From: Veillonella sp. VA142 | GTDB lineage: Bacteria; Bacillota; Negativicutes; Veillonellales; Veillonellaceae | DNA: 64,000 bases | Reading direction: 5' to 3' | Assembly (NCBI RefSeq): GCF_003992135.1 | Contig: NZ_RQVN01000003.1 | Location: 62,001-126,000 of the forward strand | In this document: one piece after another, positions 19,930 to 28,325 of the stretch | Layout: the number at the start of each line of letters is the position of its first letter | Position numbering within the stretch: position 1 is the stretch's first letter | Notes under the pieces: model-generated | What the model was told of the DNA's origin: nothing | Databases searched by the model: none | The model's input: the letters and a program-made list of their open reading frames with translations, nothing else | Program-made: the position numbers and the translations under genes

Positions 19930-20655
19930 ATGAATCTGATGGATATTGCGCAAGAGCGTATGGCAAAAGATGAAGCATCGTTAATCGTAACGATTTTATC
20001 TGGAGAACGACAAGGCGATAAAGTGATGTATAGCTATACCGGCGACGTGTTGTATGGTAATGCCATTGAAGGCTTTACAGTACCGCAAAGAATAGAGCCA
20101 CAATTATTTTCTATTGAAGATATGGAATGCTTTTTGCAACCCATAGAAAAAAATCCAGAAGTTCTTATCTTAGGGGCTGGTCACGTTAGTCGTTGTGTGG
20201 CTGACCAATTCTTATTCATTGGTTGTGGCGTAACCGTAGTGGATGACCGCGCAGAATATTTACGAGAGGACTTTTTTGATCCTCGTGTGAAACGAGTGCA
20301 TTTAGATTTTAAAAATCTACAAGAGCATTTGAATCTTCGTGCATATACAGGCATTGTAGTAGTGACTAGAGCTCATGAGTTCGATAGTGTATGCTTACAC
20401 CAAGTGCGATCTGTGCTACCAACCTATGTAGGTGTAATGGGCAGCCATAAACGTATTTTCCATGCTTTTGAAGTGTTAAAAGAAGAAGGTTGGACACAAC
20501 AAGAACTAGATATGTTATATGGACCTATCGGATTAGATTTAGGTGCCCAAACGCCAGAAGAGATAGCACTTTCTATCGTAGCAGAATATATGGCAGTTAG
20601 CTATCGTAGACGAGGTGGGTTTTTATCAAAAAAGGGGGATGCACATGAAGCATGA
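19930..20655 (+). CDS. XdhC-type maturation factor, Rossmann-domain part
   Basis: The 241 residues correspond to the C-terminal part of XdhC/CoxI maturation factors, which sulfurate or otherwise activate the molybdenum cofactor before insertion. The NAD-binding-like motif V-L-I-L-G-A-G-H-V-S-R near residue 78 and V-V-D-D-R-A-E-Y near 104 are followed by G-V-M-G-S-H-K-R near 174 and G-L-D-L-G-A-Q-T-P-E-E-I-A, the typical XdhC_C ending. The N-terminal XdhC_CoxI domain is not in this chain but in the next gene. The overlap with it is 11 bases, so the two pieces are probably made together. Confidence 0.85.
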   Translation: MNLMDIAQERMAKDEASLIVTILSGERQGDKVMYSYTGDVLYGNAIEGFTVPQRIEPQLFSIEDMECFLQPIEKNPEVLILGAGHVSRCVADQFLFIGCGVTVVDDRAEYLREDFFDPRVKRVHLDFKNLQEHLNLRAYTGIVVVTRAHEFDSVCLHQVRSVLPTYVGVMGSHKRIFHAFEVLKEEGWTQQELDMLYGPIGLDLGAQTPEEIALSIVAEYMAVSYRRRGGFLSKKGDAHEA

Positions 20656-20959
20656 GTTTATAGAATATTTACAACAACATAAACAAGATACACTAGCCGT
20701 GACAACCATTTTAAACACCCATGGATCTACGCCACGTAAAGCGGGAACGACTATGATTGTTCATCCTGATGGCTCTATCTTTGGCACCATCGGTGGTGGT
20801 CGTGCAGAAAATGAAATTCGTTTGAGTGCCGTAGATGCATTGGAAAAGAAAGAAGCTTTCCGACGTATTTATGTGGATTTAAATGATGATGTAGCGGTCA
20901 AAGAAGGCATGGTTTGTGGTGGTAATATGGATGTGTTAATCGAAACCTATCGCCTATAA
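20645..20959 (+). CDS. XdhC_CoxI domain protein (N-terminal-type half of XdhC)
   Basis: A 104-residue protein with the XdhC_CoxI domain: T-H-G-S-T-P-R-K-A-G-T-T-M near residue 29, I-G-G-G-R-A-E-N-E-I near 54, and the conserved cysteine in E-G-M-V-C-G-G-N-M-D-V near 91. It is the N-terminal half of a normal XdhC, encoded downstream of the C-terminal half. ATG 20645 has AAGGGGG seven bases upstream; ATG at 20639 is too close to that site. Together with the preceding gene it gives a complete but split and inverted XdhC. A terminator follows. Confidence 0.88.
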   Translation: MKHEFIEYLQQHKQDTLAVTTILNTHGSTPRKAGTTMIVHPDGSIFGTIGGGRAENEIRLSAVDALEKKEAFRRIYVDLNDDVAVKEGMVCGGNMDVLIETYRL

Positions 20960-21002
20960 GTGTTGCGTTACTAGAAAAAAATACCAATATAGGATACAAT
21001 AA

Positions 21003-21035
21003 AAGGGTACATGCATAAGCATGTGCCCTTATTTT
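21003..21035 (+). terminator. Terminator of the molybdenum hydroxylase cluster
   Basis: A 12-bp stem (21003-21014 with 21019-21030, one mismatch) with loop ATAA is followed by ATTTT. Confidence 0.8.
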
Positions 21036-21061
21036 GTATTAGAAAGGATAGGAGATATTCT

Positions 21062-21889
21062 ATGCTGTTTCAATTACAAACTACATTAGAAACATTACGG
21101 TTCTTAGATGTCATAGACATTCTTGTGGTAGCAACCTTATTCTATTATTTATATCGATTAGTAAGAAACACAAGAGCCCTAGGACTATTAAAAGGCTTGG
21201 GGGTTTTAGTGGTTATTAATATTGTGGCGCATTTTATGGGATTACATACTATCAGTTGGATTATGCAACAAAGTGTGGCAGTCCTTATGATTGCATTACC
21301 CATCGTATTTCAGCCAGAATTACGACGCCTGTTAGAACAATTGGGTAGTGGTACTGGATTTTTCTCATCTCGTACAAAAATTTCTAAAGAAGAATTAACA
21401 TCTATTGTAAAAGAAGTAGTCATCGCTTGCCGTAGCATGTCTCGTCGTAAGATTGGGGCCCTTATGGTCTTTGAAAGAAATATGAAATTAGATGTCTTAT
21501 CCATGCAAGGGACTCGTATCGATGGATTGGTAACGAGTGAATTGTTAATGAATTTGTTCTATCCTAAATCTCCTCTCCATGATGGGGCGGTGATTATCCG
21601 TAATGGTCGAATTGAGACGGCTGCCAGTTTACTTCCAGTGAGTCAAAATCGTGACGTCAGTAAGGAATTGGGGACACGACACCGATCAGCTTTGGGGCAA
21701 AGTGAAGAGAGTGATGCTTTAGTGGTGGTGGTCAGCGAAGAAACGGGACAAATTTCCTACGCTCTAGGAGGTCAGATTCACCGTGGCGTCACAGAAGATA
21801 CATTGCGCACCATTATGTTATCGTTACTTGAGCCAACGCCAAGTGCAGTCAGTTCTTTGCTTAAAATAAAACGAGGTGAATCGAAATGA
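21062..21889 (+). CDS. cdaA: Diadenylate cyclase CdaA
   Basis: Makes the second messenger c-di-AMP from ATP at the membrane. The 275-residue protein has three N-terminal membrane segments (about residues 17-33, 43-60, 66-82), then the DAC domain with the catalytic D-G-A at 174-176 and the R-H-R motif at 206-208 (G-T-R-H-R-S-A-L-G). The ATG at 21062 has GGATAGGAGATATTCT upstream; an in-frame ATG at 21011 lies within the preceding terminator and is rejected. It overlaps cdaR by 4 bases, and glmM follows two genes later, the conserved arrangement linking c-di-AMP with cell-wall precursor synthesis. Confidence 0.95.
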   Translation: MLFQLQTTLETLRFLDVIDILVVATLFYYLYRLVRNTRALGLLKGLGVLVVINIVAHFMGLHTISWIMQQSVAVLMIALPIVFQPELRRLLEQLGSGTGFFSSRTKISKEELTSIVKEVVIACRSMSRRKIGALMVFERNMKLDVLSMQGTRIDGLVTSELLMNLFYPKSPLHDGAVIIRNGRIETAASLLPVSQNRDVSKELGTRHRSALGQSEESDALVVVVSEETGQISYALGGQIHRGVTEDTLRTIMLSLLEPTPSAVSSLLKIKRGESK

Positions 21890-22815
21890 TGCATTGGATA
21901 GTAGGATTAAAACATAATTGGGGAATGAAACTATTTTGCCTGTTTTGTGCGATTGGTATGTGGCTGTACGTTATGAAGGATCAAAATCCGGTGATTGACA
22001 TGACATATACCGTACCAGTGCAAGTGCAAAACTTGGATCAAAGCTATTTAGTAGAAGGGGTACCTAGCGAAGTACGTGTTCATTTACGAGGTCCTCGTAA
22101 TGCTATTTTTGATATTAATCCATCTGTATTGAAAGCCTACGTAAACATGAAAAATGCCCGTGTAGGACAGGAAAATGTAACGATTAATTTTACACCGCCT
22201 ACAGGAACTTTCATAGATGGTATCACACCAGAGAATGTAACCGTCACAGTGGATGAGTATATGGTGAAAGAATTGCAAGTGCAGGCACACCCATTGGGTA
22301 CAGTGCCAAATGACATTGCCATTAAAGAGTCAAAAATTATGCCTACCACAGTTACCATCTCTGGACCTGCTCATTTAGTGAGTAAAGCTTCCTATGCTGT
22401 GATTCGTATTAACTTAGATAATCACCGTGAAAGCTTCACAGAAGTAGGGGATATCCTACCAGTGGATTCGGCAGGTAATGTGGTGGAAGGGTTGACGATT
22501 ACACCTAAAGGTGCACAAATCCAATACGAGCTAGAACGTATTCGGATGGAGAAAAAAGTACCAGTGCAACCTAATATAATAGGGACTGTCCCTGTTGGGT
22601 ATACAGTGAAACGAGTTGTGGTAGAACCAAAGGAATTAACTATTTCCGGGAAGGAGTCCATCCTGAATGGCCTAGATGGAGTCAAAACTATTGATATTTC
22701 AGTCCAAGGCGTTACTGGTAGTTTTACCGGTAGATATAGTTTAGTATTGCCAGAAGGTGTGACAACAACGACAGACCGAGTTGTGGTGAAAGTAGAAATA
22801 GAACCACAGATGTAG
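21886..22815 (+). CDS. cdaR: CdaR, YbbR-domain regulator of CdaA
   Basis: Membrane-anchored regulator of the diadenylate cyclase, 309 residues. One N-terminal membrane segment (about 14-28, M-K-L-F-C-L-F-C-A-I-G-M-W-L-Y) is followed by an extracytoplasmic region of repeated YbbR domains. Recurring patterns are V-R-G-P-R/I-S-G-P-A and V-D-L/I-N-L type strands, about three repeats of 80-90 residues. The start overlaps the cdaA stop by 4 bases. The domain count is by eye. The assignment is supported by position next to cdaA and by the YbbR repeats. Confidence 0.9.
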   Translation: MMHWIVGLKHNWGMKLFCLFCAIGMWLYVMKDQNPVIDMTYTVPVQVQNLDQSYLVEGVPSEVRVHLRGPRNAIFDINPSVLKAYVNMKNARVGQENVTINFTPPTGTFIDGITPENVTVTVDEYMVKELQVQAHPLGTVPNDIAIKESKIMPTTVTISGPAHLVSKASYAVIRINLDNHRESFTEVGDILPVDSAGNVVEGLTITPKGAQIQYELERIRMEKKVPVQPNIIGTVPVGYTVKRVVVEPKELTISGKESILNGLDGVKTIDISVQGVTGSFTGRYSLVLPEGVTTTTDRVVVKVEIEPQM

Positions 22816-22824
22816 GAGAACAGC

Positions 22825-24438
22825 ATGTTACGTATCATTAATTTTCGGATACCCGTGCAAGATGCAGAACGGTTAGAAGAATTACTTGTTAAAAAATATA
22901 GTCCCTTACAAGGGCATATTACAGCTATCCACGTTGTACGACGGGCTGTGGATGCTAGAAAGAAACCACATATTACTTTTGTGTACACTTTATTTTTAGA
23001 AGTAGATCAAGAGCAACAATTGATAAAAAAATTAAGCCGACATAAGGACATTACATTGATGGAACCAGAAATGCCGGAACCCATCGTATGTGGTACTAAA
23101 CCGATGCAACATCGTCCAGTGGTGATAGGATTTGGACCGGCGGGGATGCTAGCAGCGTTCTATTTAGCACGAGAAGGATACCGTCCTATCGTATTAGAAC
23201 GGGGTCAAGATGTAGACCAACGCACTTTGGATGTAGAACAGTTTTGGAAAGAAGGCATTTTTAAACCAGAATCGAATGTACAATTTGGTGAAGGTGGGGC
23301 AGGTACTTTTTCAGATGGTAAATTAACGACTCGTGTGACGCATCCACGACTTTATGAGATTGCCACGTACTTCGTAGAGTTTGGAGCACCAGAAGAAATT
23401 TTATATAAACATAAACCTCATGTTGGGACAGATATTTTACGCCACATGGTAAAAGCTATGCGACAGCAAATTATTGCTTGGGGTGGAGACGTTCGATTTG
23501 GCGCGCAAGTGACAAACATTGAAATGGAGAATCAAGTTGTGACCGGGGTTATTGTTAATGGCACGGAACGGATTTCTGCGGATATCGTCATGTTAGGTGT
23601 GGGCCACAGTGCTCGGGATACGTACCACATGCTCTATGAAAGAGGCGTCCACCTAGAAGGTAAAGCTTTTGCTATCGGCGTGCGTATTGAACATGATCAA
23701 GATGTCATCGACACGTCACAATATGGTGTGGATCCAGCAGATATTGGGTTAGGAGCTGCGGAATATTCTTTAGTGTATCATGATAAAGAGCAAGATCGCT
23801 CTTGCTACAGTTTCTGTATGTGTCCGGGGGGCCAAGTCGTAGCGAGCGCTTCTGAAGAAGGTGGTGTTGTGACCAATGGTATGAGTTTGTACGCTCGTGA
23901 TAGTGGTATTGCCAATAGCGCTTTAGTAGTCACAGTAGGGCCACGAGATTTTGGAGACCATCCATTGGCTGGCGTAGATTTTCAGCGGAAGTGGGAAGAA
24001 CAAGCGTTTATCGTGGGGGGACGCAATTACCATGCCCCTATTCAGACTGTCGGTCATTTTTTAGGCCGTACAACAGCAAATGATGTACAGCGCAAGAACT
24101 ATAGTTATGAGCCAGGGGTCACACCAGCAGATATCCATCAATGCTTGCCGGACTATGTGACACATACATTAGCCAAGGCGTTGTCATATTTTGGGCGACG
24201 CATACAAGGATTTGATGCGGACCATGTGTGTATGACTGGGGTGGAAACACGGACATCAGCACCACTTCGCATCGTACGAGATGAAGATAGACTTTCACAG
24301 TCCACGAAAGGATTATATCCTATTGGGGAAGGTGCAGGATATGCAGGTGGTATCATGAGTGCCGCTTTAGATGGGGCAGAAACGGCCATAGTCATTATGA
24401 ATACCTATGGTCCTTTGAAAGGAGATAGTCATGAGTAG
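22825..24438 (+). CDS. FAD-dependent dehydrogenase (COG2509 type)
   Basis: A 537-residue flavoprotein of unknown substrate. An N-terminal domain of about 90 residues (L-R-I-I-N-F-R-I-P-V) is followed by the FAD-binding motif V-I-G-F-G-P-A-G-M-L-A near residues 96-106, then Q-F-G-E-G-G-A-G-T-F-S-D-G-K-L-T-T-R near 149. The C-terminal end has the flavin-binding G-E-G-A-G-Y-A-G-G-I-M-S-A-A-L-D-G. This combination is characteristic of the uncharacterised FAD-dependent dehydrogenases that often sit near glmM or cdaR in Firmicutes. It lies 9 bases after cdaR and overlaps glmM by 8 bases, so it belongs to the same operon. Confidence 0.88.
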   Translation: MLRIINFRIPVQDAERLEELLVKKYSPLQGHITAIHVVRRAVDARKKPHITFVYTLFLEVDQEQQLIKKLSRHKDITLMEPEMPEPIVCGTKPMQHRPVVIGFGPAGMLAAFYLAREGYRPIVLERGQDVDQRTLDVEQFWKEGIFKPESNVQFGEGGAGTFSDGKLTTRVTHPRLYEIATYFVEFGAPEEILYKHKPHVGTDILRHMVKAMRQQIIAWGGDVRFGAQVTNIEMENQVVTGVIVNGTERISADIVMLGVGHSARDTYHMLYERGVHLEGKAFAIGVRIEHDQDVIDTSQYGVDPADIGLGAAEYSLVYHDKEQDRSCYSFCMCPGGQVVASASEEGGVVTNGMSLYARDSGIANSALVVTVGPRDFGDHPLAGVDFQRKWEEQAFIVGGRNYHAPIQTVGHFLGRTTANDVQRKNYSYEPGVTPADIHQCLPDYVTHTLAKALSYFGRRIQGFDADHVCMTGVETRTSAPLRIVRDEDRLSQSTKGLYPIGEGAGYAGGIMSAALDGAETAIVIMNTYGPLKGDSHE

Positions 24439-25777
24439 ATTATTTGGTACAGATGGGGTACGAGGATTAGTGAATGAATTTTTAACGCCGGAATTGGCTT
24501 ATCATCTAGGTCGTGCAGCGGCATCGTATTTTGGACAATCGGTGGACCGCCCTACTTTCTTGATTGGCCGTGATACACGTATTTCCGGCGGTATGTTAGA
24601 AAATGCGTTGGCATCTGGCATCTGTGCGGTAGGGGGAGATGTCATCATTTTAGGGGAAGCCCCAACACCTGCCATTGCGTACTTAGTACGTCAAAAAAAC
24701 TGTACAGCAGGGGTTGTGATTTCTGCATCCCATAATCCGTACCCAGATAATGGCATCAAATTCTTTGATGGTAACGGCTTCAAATTACCTGACGCGGTAG
24801 AAGATGAAATTGAAAAATTATGTACCGCCAGTGCTGATGATGGTTTGCCACGTCCTACAAAGGGTGATATTGGTCAAATCTTCTATCATCAAGACTGGGT
24901 GGAAGAATATGTGAACTTCGTGGTATCTACTAGCGATACATTGACGGGTCTGAAAGTGGTCTATGATGGCGCCCATGGAGCAGCTTCCTATGTGGGGCCT
25001 AAGATTCTTCGCCAACTAGGAGCAGAGGTAGTAGCCATCAATGTAACACCAAATGGCACGAATATTAATGACAATGCAGGGTCTACGCATTTAGAAGGCT
25101 TGCAAGAGGCAGTACTTCGTGAAGGTGCCCAGGTGGGGATTGCTAATGATGGCGATGCCGATCGTTGCCTAATGGTTGACGAAAAAGGGCAAATCTTAGA
25201 CGGCGACCAAATCATGTTGCTTTGTGGCTTGCATTTGAAAGAGCAAGGTAAATTGAAAGAGAATATGATTGTAGGTACAGTGATGAGTAATATTGGCTTT
25301 CATAAGGCGGCAAAAGAATTGGGTATGCAAACTTGCAGCACAGCCGTAGGGGATCGCTATGTACTTGAAAAAATGCTAGCTGAAGGGTATTCCATTGGCG
25401 GTGAGCAATCGGGGCATGTCATTTTCCTAGATTATAACAGTACAGGAGACGGCCTATTAACGGCGGTGCAAACCTTATCGATTATAAAAGAAAAAGGGAA
25501 ATCTCTATCTGAACTAGCTGGTTTAATGACGAAATACCCACAATTATTGGTGAATGTACGGGTATTGACCAAAGCAGGTTGGGAAACGAATGCAGCTATC
25601 CAAGATGTAATCCGTGAAGCGGAAGAAGAATTGGGTAGCAATGGCCGTATCTTGGTACGTCCATCAGGCACGGAGCCATTGATTCGTGTTATGGCAGAAG
25701 GTCCAGACCAAGAGCAATTGAATGACTTGTGTCACCGTATTGGAGATATCATCCGCATTGAACAAGGAGAAGCTTAA
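24431..25777 (+). CDS. glmM: Phosphoglucosamine mutase
   Basis: Converts glucosamine-6-phosphate to glucosamine-1-phosphate, the step after GlmS. The 448-residue protein has the standard length. It starts M-S-R-L-F-G-T-D-G-V-R-G. The phosphoserine loop is V-V-I-S-A-S-H-N-P with S100 as catalytic residue. The magnesium loop is D-G-D-A-D-R near 239, the sugar loop G-G-E-Q-S-G-H near 323, and the phosphate loop R-P-S-G-T-E-P near 413. It overlaps the upstream gene by 8 bases and shares one base with the next start (TAATG). glmS, at 3.2 kb, is controlled separately by the ribozyme. Confidence 0.97.
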   Translation: MSRLFGTDGVRGLVNEFLTPELAYHLGRAAASYFGQSVDRPTFLIGRDTRISGGMLENALASGICAVGGDVIILGEAPTPAIAYLVRQKNCTAGVVISASHNPYPDNGIKFFDGNGFKLPDAVEDEIEKLCTASADDGLPRPTKGDIGQIFYHQDWVEEYVNFVVSTSDTLTGLKVVYDGAHGAASYVGPKILRQLGAEVVAINVTPNGTNINDNAGSTHLEGLQEAVLREGAQVGIANDGDADRCLMVDEKGQILDGDQIMLLCGLHLKEQGKLKENMIVGTVMSNIGFHKAAKELGMQTCSTAVGDRYVLEKMLAEGYSIGGEQSGHVIFLDYNSTGDGLLTAVQTLSIIKEKGKSLSELAGLMTKYPQLLVNVRVLTKAGWETNAAIQDVIREAEEELGSNGRILVRPSGTEPLIRVMAEGPDQEQLNDLCHRIGDIIRIEQGEA

Positions 25778-26118
25778 TGTTTCGCTTAGTAACAGATGAA
25801 GAAACGTATGAACAAGGCACTTGGGGAGATGTAGAAACGGTGTTACACCAGATTGTGGCAGATGATCGTGTCTTTTTCACTCTATTTTGGGATAGCCCTA
25901 AGGAAAATTGTATATTTGTACAAGCCATTATGGATGAAGACCATCCGGATCAATTAAATCTGGAAGTCGCCTTAGATAAAGATGGATATAACTATATGTA
26001 TGTGAAGAGATATGTGACTATACCATGGTGTATGGATACATTACAAACTATGTGCGAGAAAAATCATTTGCCAGATATGAGCGTGTGGGAGTATGTCGGA
26101 TCCTTTCCGCAGGGATAA
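25777..26118 (+). CDS. Unknown protein in the cdaA-glmM operon
   Basis: Not recognised. The 113-residue acidic product has no signal or membrane segment. It starts M-F-R-L-V-T-D-E-E-T-Y and contains several aromatic residues (V-F-F-T-L-F-W-D near 30, Y-N-Y-M-Y-V-K-R-Y-V near 68). It begins on the last base of the glmM stop codon (TAATG), so it is almost certainly translated, coupled to glmM. A terminator follows. A small cytoplasmic protein of unknown role is all that can be said. Confidence 0.75.
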   Translation: MFRLVTDEETYEQGTWGDVETVLHQIVADDRVFFTLFWDSPKENCIFVQAIMDEDHPDQLNLEVALDKDGYNYMYVKRYVTIPWCMDTLQTMCEKNHLPDMSVWEYVGSFPQG

Positions 26119-26124
26119 ACTTAT

Positions 26125-26170
26125 AAAAAAGAGGAAAGTTGATACTTTTTAATCAACTTTCCTCTTTTTT
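26125..26170. terminator. Bidirectional terminator
   Basis: A 13-bp perfect stem (26131-26143 with 26152-26164) has A residues before it and six T after it. It serves the operon ending at 26118 and the converging gene ending at 26248. Confidence 0.88.
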
Positions 26171-26247
26171 ATTTATGGGCTATTTTGTTATAGTCCTATT
26201 TTATTAGGGACTAGTTTGTTATGGGTCACTTTATAGTTAGCTATAGG

Positions 26248-27183
26248 TTATTCTGCAATCGGTGCCTGTAATAGAGAGTTACCAGTATCCATTCCCACAG
26301 GGGTAGGGCTTACCAAATATAAGCAAAGCACGATGAGGATGGTTAAACCGATAATTAACCAAGAAAATTTACCAGATTTACTGAATCCGTAGTATCCAAA
26401 CATGCGGATACCGAAGGCACAACCAACGGCAGCAATTAAGGAAGCGAGGGAGAATTGGTTTTCTACTACAAATAATACCATGGTGCCCGCAAAGGCTCCG
26501 ATGACAGTAATCATGGGTACAATGCGATCAAAAGGAGATGGGAAATTCCGTCTCACCCCATGAATGTACGAAGAAACATCTAATCCGAATAGACCTAATA
26601 GTAAAGATAAGGAAGGCCAAATAGCGGTCCAAGATTGACGCATAGCATAACGATTAGCCCCTGCATAGTAAGCAAACCAAGTTAAGCCCAGCATGGCAAT
26701 ACCTACTACTAAGAAGTACCACGTATCAGGAATATAGCGGTAAGCTAAAACGCCAACGATGGTCCAACCAGCTGCTAGTAAGGAGGAAACTCCAATTTGT
26801 TGTAACGTAGGGCGTTCTGCTTCTGGAATGCGCTTGTACAAGGCGGCGCCTAATTCTAAGATAAAGAAAAAGATGAATAAACCGATGGATAAGTGCGGAG
26901 ATACGAGGCTCAATCCAAAAGAGATAACAAGAGGGAGGACTAATTTCCACCCTGGAAAGAAGGTTAATTCTTTAAAATCTAATCGTACATCTTGTGTTTC
27001 TAAGGTAAATGTATTATACAAAGTGAATGTTAACATAAATGATACGACTTCTACTGGTGTAGCACCCCAATATAGAAGGGTAGGTACTAGTAAGAAAGAA
27101 ATAGCGATTCCCGTAAACCGAGAGATAAACGCTGCTACGATACCTATCGTAAAGTAAGGTAGTAGGGCAAAGATATACTCCAT
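26248..27183 (-). CDS. TauE/SafE-like integral membrane protein
   Basis: A 311-residue protein with about eight or nine hydrophobic segments, beginning M-E-Y-I-F-A-L-L-P-Y-F-T-I-G. The first part, G-I-V-A-A-F-I-S-R-F-T-G-I-A-I-S-F-L-L-V-P near residue 12, resembles the opening of TauE/SafE (DUF81) permeases, which export sulfite, sulfonates or related anions. The similarity is weak further on, so the substrate and even the family remain tentative. The ATG at 27183 is chosen because AAAGGAGTTCATC precedes it; upstream in-frame ATGs overlap the next gene. It lies downstream of the HTH-repeat gene on the same strand, with a 70-base gap. Confidence 0.6.
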   Translation of the reverse strand: MEYIFALLPYFTIGIVAAFISRFTGIAISFLLVPTLLYWGATPVEVVSFMLTFTLYNTFTLETQDVRLDFKELTFFPGWKLVLPLVISFGLSLVSPHLSIGLFIFFFILELGAALYKRIPEAERPTLQQIGVSSLLAAGWTIVGVLAYRYIPDTWYFLVVGIAMLGLTWFAYYAGANRYAMRQSWTAIWPSLSLLLGLFGLDVSSYIHGVRRNFPSPFDRIVPMITVIGAFAGTMVLFVVENQFSLASLIAAVGCAFGIRMFGYYGFSKSGKFSWLIIGLTILIVLCLYLVSPTPVGMDTGNSLLQAPIAE

Positions 27184-27253
27184 GATGAACTCCTTTTTAA
27201 AAACGATATACCTACCTTTAGTATACGTTACTTTGGAAGTCATAGCAAGGATA

Positions 27254-28150
27254 TCAATGGACAGATTTCCCCTTAGAGGGTATATCTTTGATGATGCGAC
27301 GAATCGTTTCCGGATGGCAGCCGTAGTGGGTGGCAATTTCTGCTACAGATAGGTGCTCCCTTTGGTGTAAACTTTGTATAGCATAGGTGTGATCTCGGAT
27401 GCGTTTTGCCTTTTGGTAGACCCCATGACGCATTAATAGATTGCGAATAGTATGGTATTTAGTATGATGTGTATGAGCTATCATTTGTAAGGGTGTTCCC
27501 TGCAAGTATTGGGAGATAATGCTGTGTTCAGGAATCTGCTCTTTGTTGCCACGCAAGATAATACCTTGTTCCCGCAATCGAGAGGCAATAGTAGACGCTT
27601 TCACTCCGTACAGTTTACCGATATGAATGGTAGATAGTTTGTGTTGTGTATAGAGATGGCAAATATCATCGATGGGTAAGTCAATACGTTTCATACTATT
27701 CCGGAGTGGAATACCGTGACGTTGCAGAATATGGATGATGGTAGAAGGAGCTACATGAAACTCGCGACTGATGGCAGCCGCACTAGTACCCTCTTCATAG
27801 GCTTCTAGGATATACGAAGTTGGTAATGATTTTGGTGTAGAACTAGGGCGTACTTCTTTTAAATGCCATTGATGTAATCGACTATAGATGGTTCTAGGAG
27901 TTACGTGAAAGTGCTGAGCTATGGCTTTGATGGATTCACCTCGTTCATAGAGTTGAGTCAGTTCGTCTTTGGGGATACTAGGGATTCTACTGTGGAAAGG
28001 AATCCCATAGTCTCGTAGTCGTTGACAGATAGTGCTTTGACTGCAGTGTAATTGTTCGGCGATGGCTTTGGTGGTCATGCGTTTTGTTACATACAGTTGG
28101 TATAGTAATTCATAAGGAATAGGAATGATGAACTTTTTTTGCGTGCTCAT
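27254..28150 (-). CDS. Protein built of six tandem helix-turn-helix repeats
   Basis: The 298-residue product consists almost only of six helix-turn-helix units of 43-48 residues, near residues 10-54, 58-100, 108-150, 155-197, 203-244 and 250-290. Each has an L-Y or Y-containing first helix, an I-A-x-x-x-x-V/C turn, and a recognition helix ending R-L-R or similar. Examples are K-A-I-A-E-Q-L-H-C-S-Q-S-T-I-C-Q-R-L, K-A-I-A-Q-H-F-H-V-T-P-R-T-I-Y-S-R-L and A-E-I-A-T-H-Y-G-C-H-P-E-T-I-R-R-I. No catalytic or ligand domain is visible. It is probably a DNA-binding regulator or architectural protein reading a long site. The start at 28150 follows GGGGAGG; an ATG at 28192 is less likely. The target is unknown. 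Confidence 0.75.
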   Translation of the reverse strand: MSTQKKFIIPIPYELLYQLYVTKRMTTKAIAEQLHCSQSTICQRLRDYGIPFHSRIPSIPKDELTQLYERGESIKAIAQHFHVTPRTIYSRLHQWHLKEVRPSSTPKSLPTSYILEAYEEGTSAAAISREFHVAPSTIIHILQRHGIPLRNSMKRIDLPIDDICHLYTQHKLSTIHIGKLYGVKASTIASRLREQGIILRGNKEQIPEHSIISQYLQGTPLQMIAHTHHTKYHTIRNLLMRHGVYQKAKRIRDHTYAIQSLHQREHLSVAEIATHYGCHPETIRRIIKDIPSKGKSVH

Positions 28151-28325
28151 AGGATACCTCCCCGTGAAAGATAGATTACTTTCAGTATGCATAGAATCCT
28201 ACAACTTGTCCACTCACTGATAGGAGGGTGTATGACTGGGAGGAAATTTTTCGTCACCTATGGAGGAAGAGGGTAACCATCGTGTATAATAAAAAGTACA
28301 GTTTTGATTTAAATAAGGAGATACT

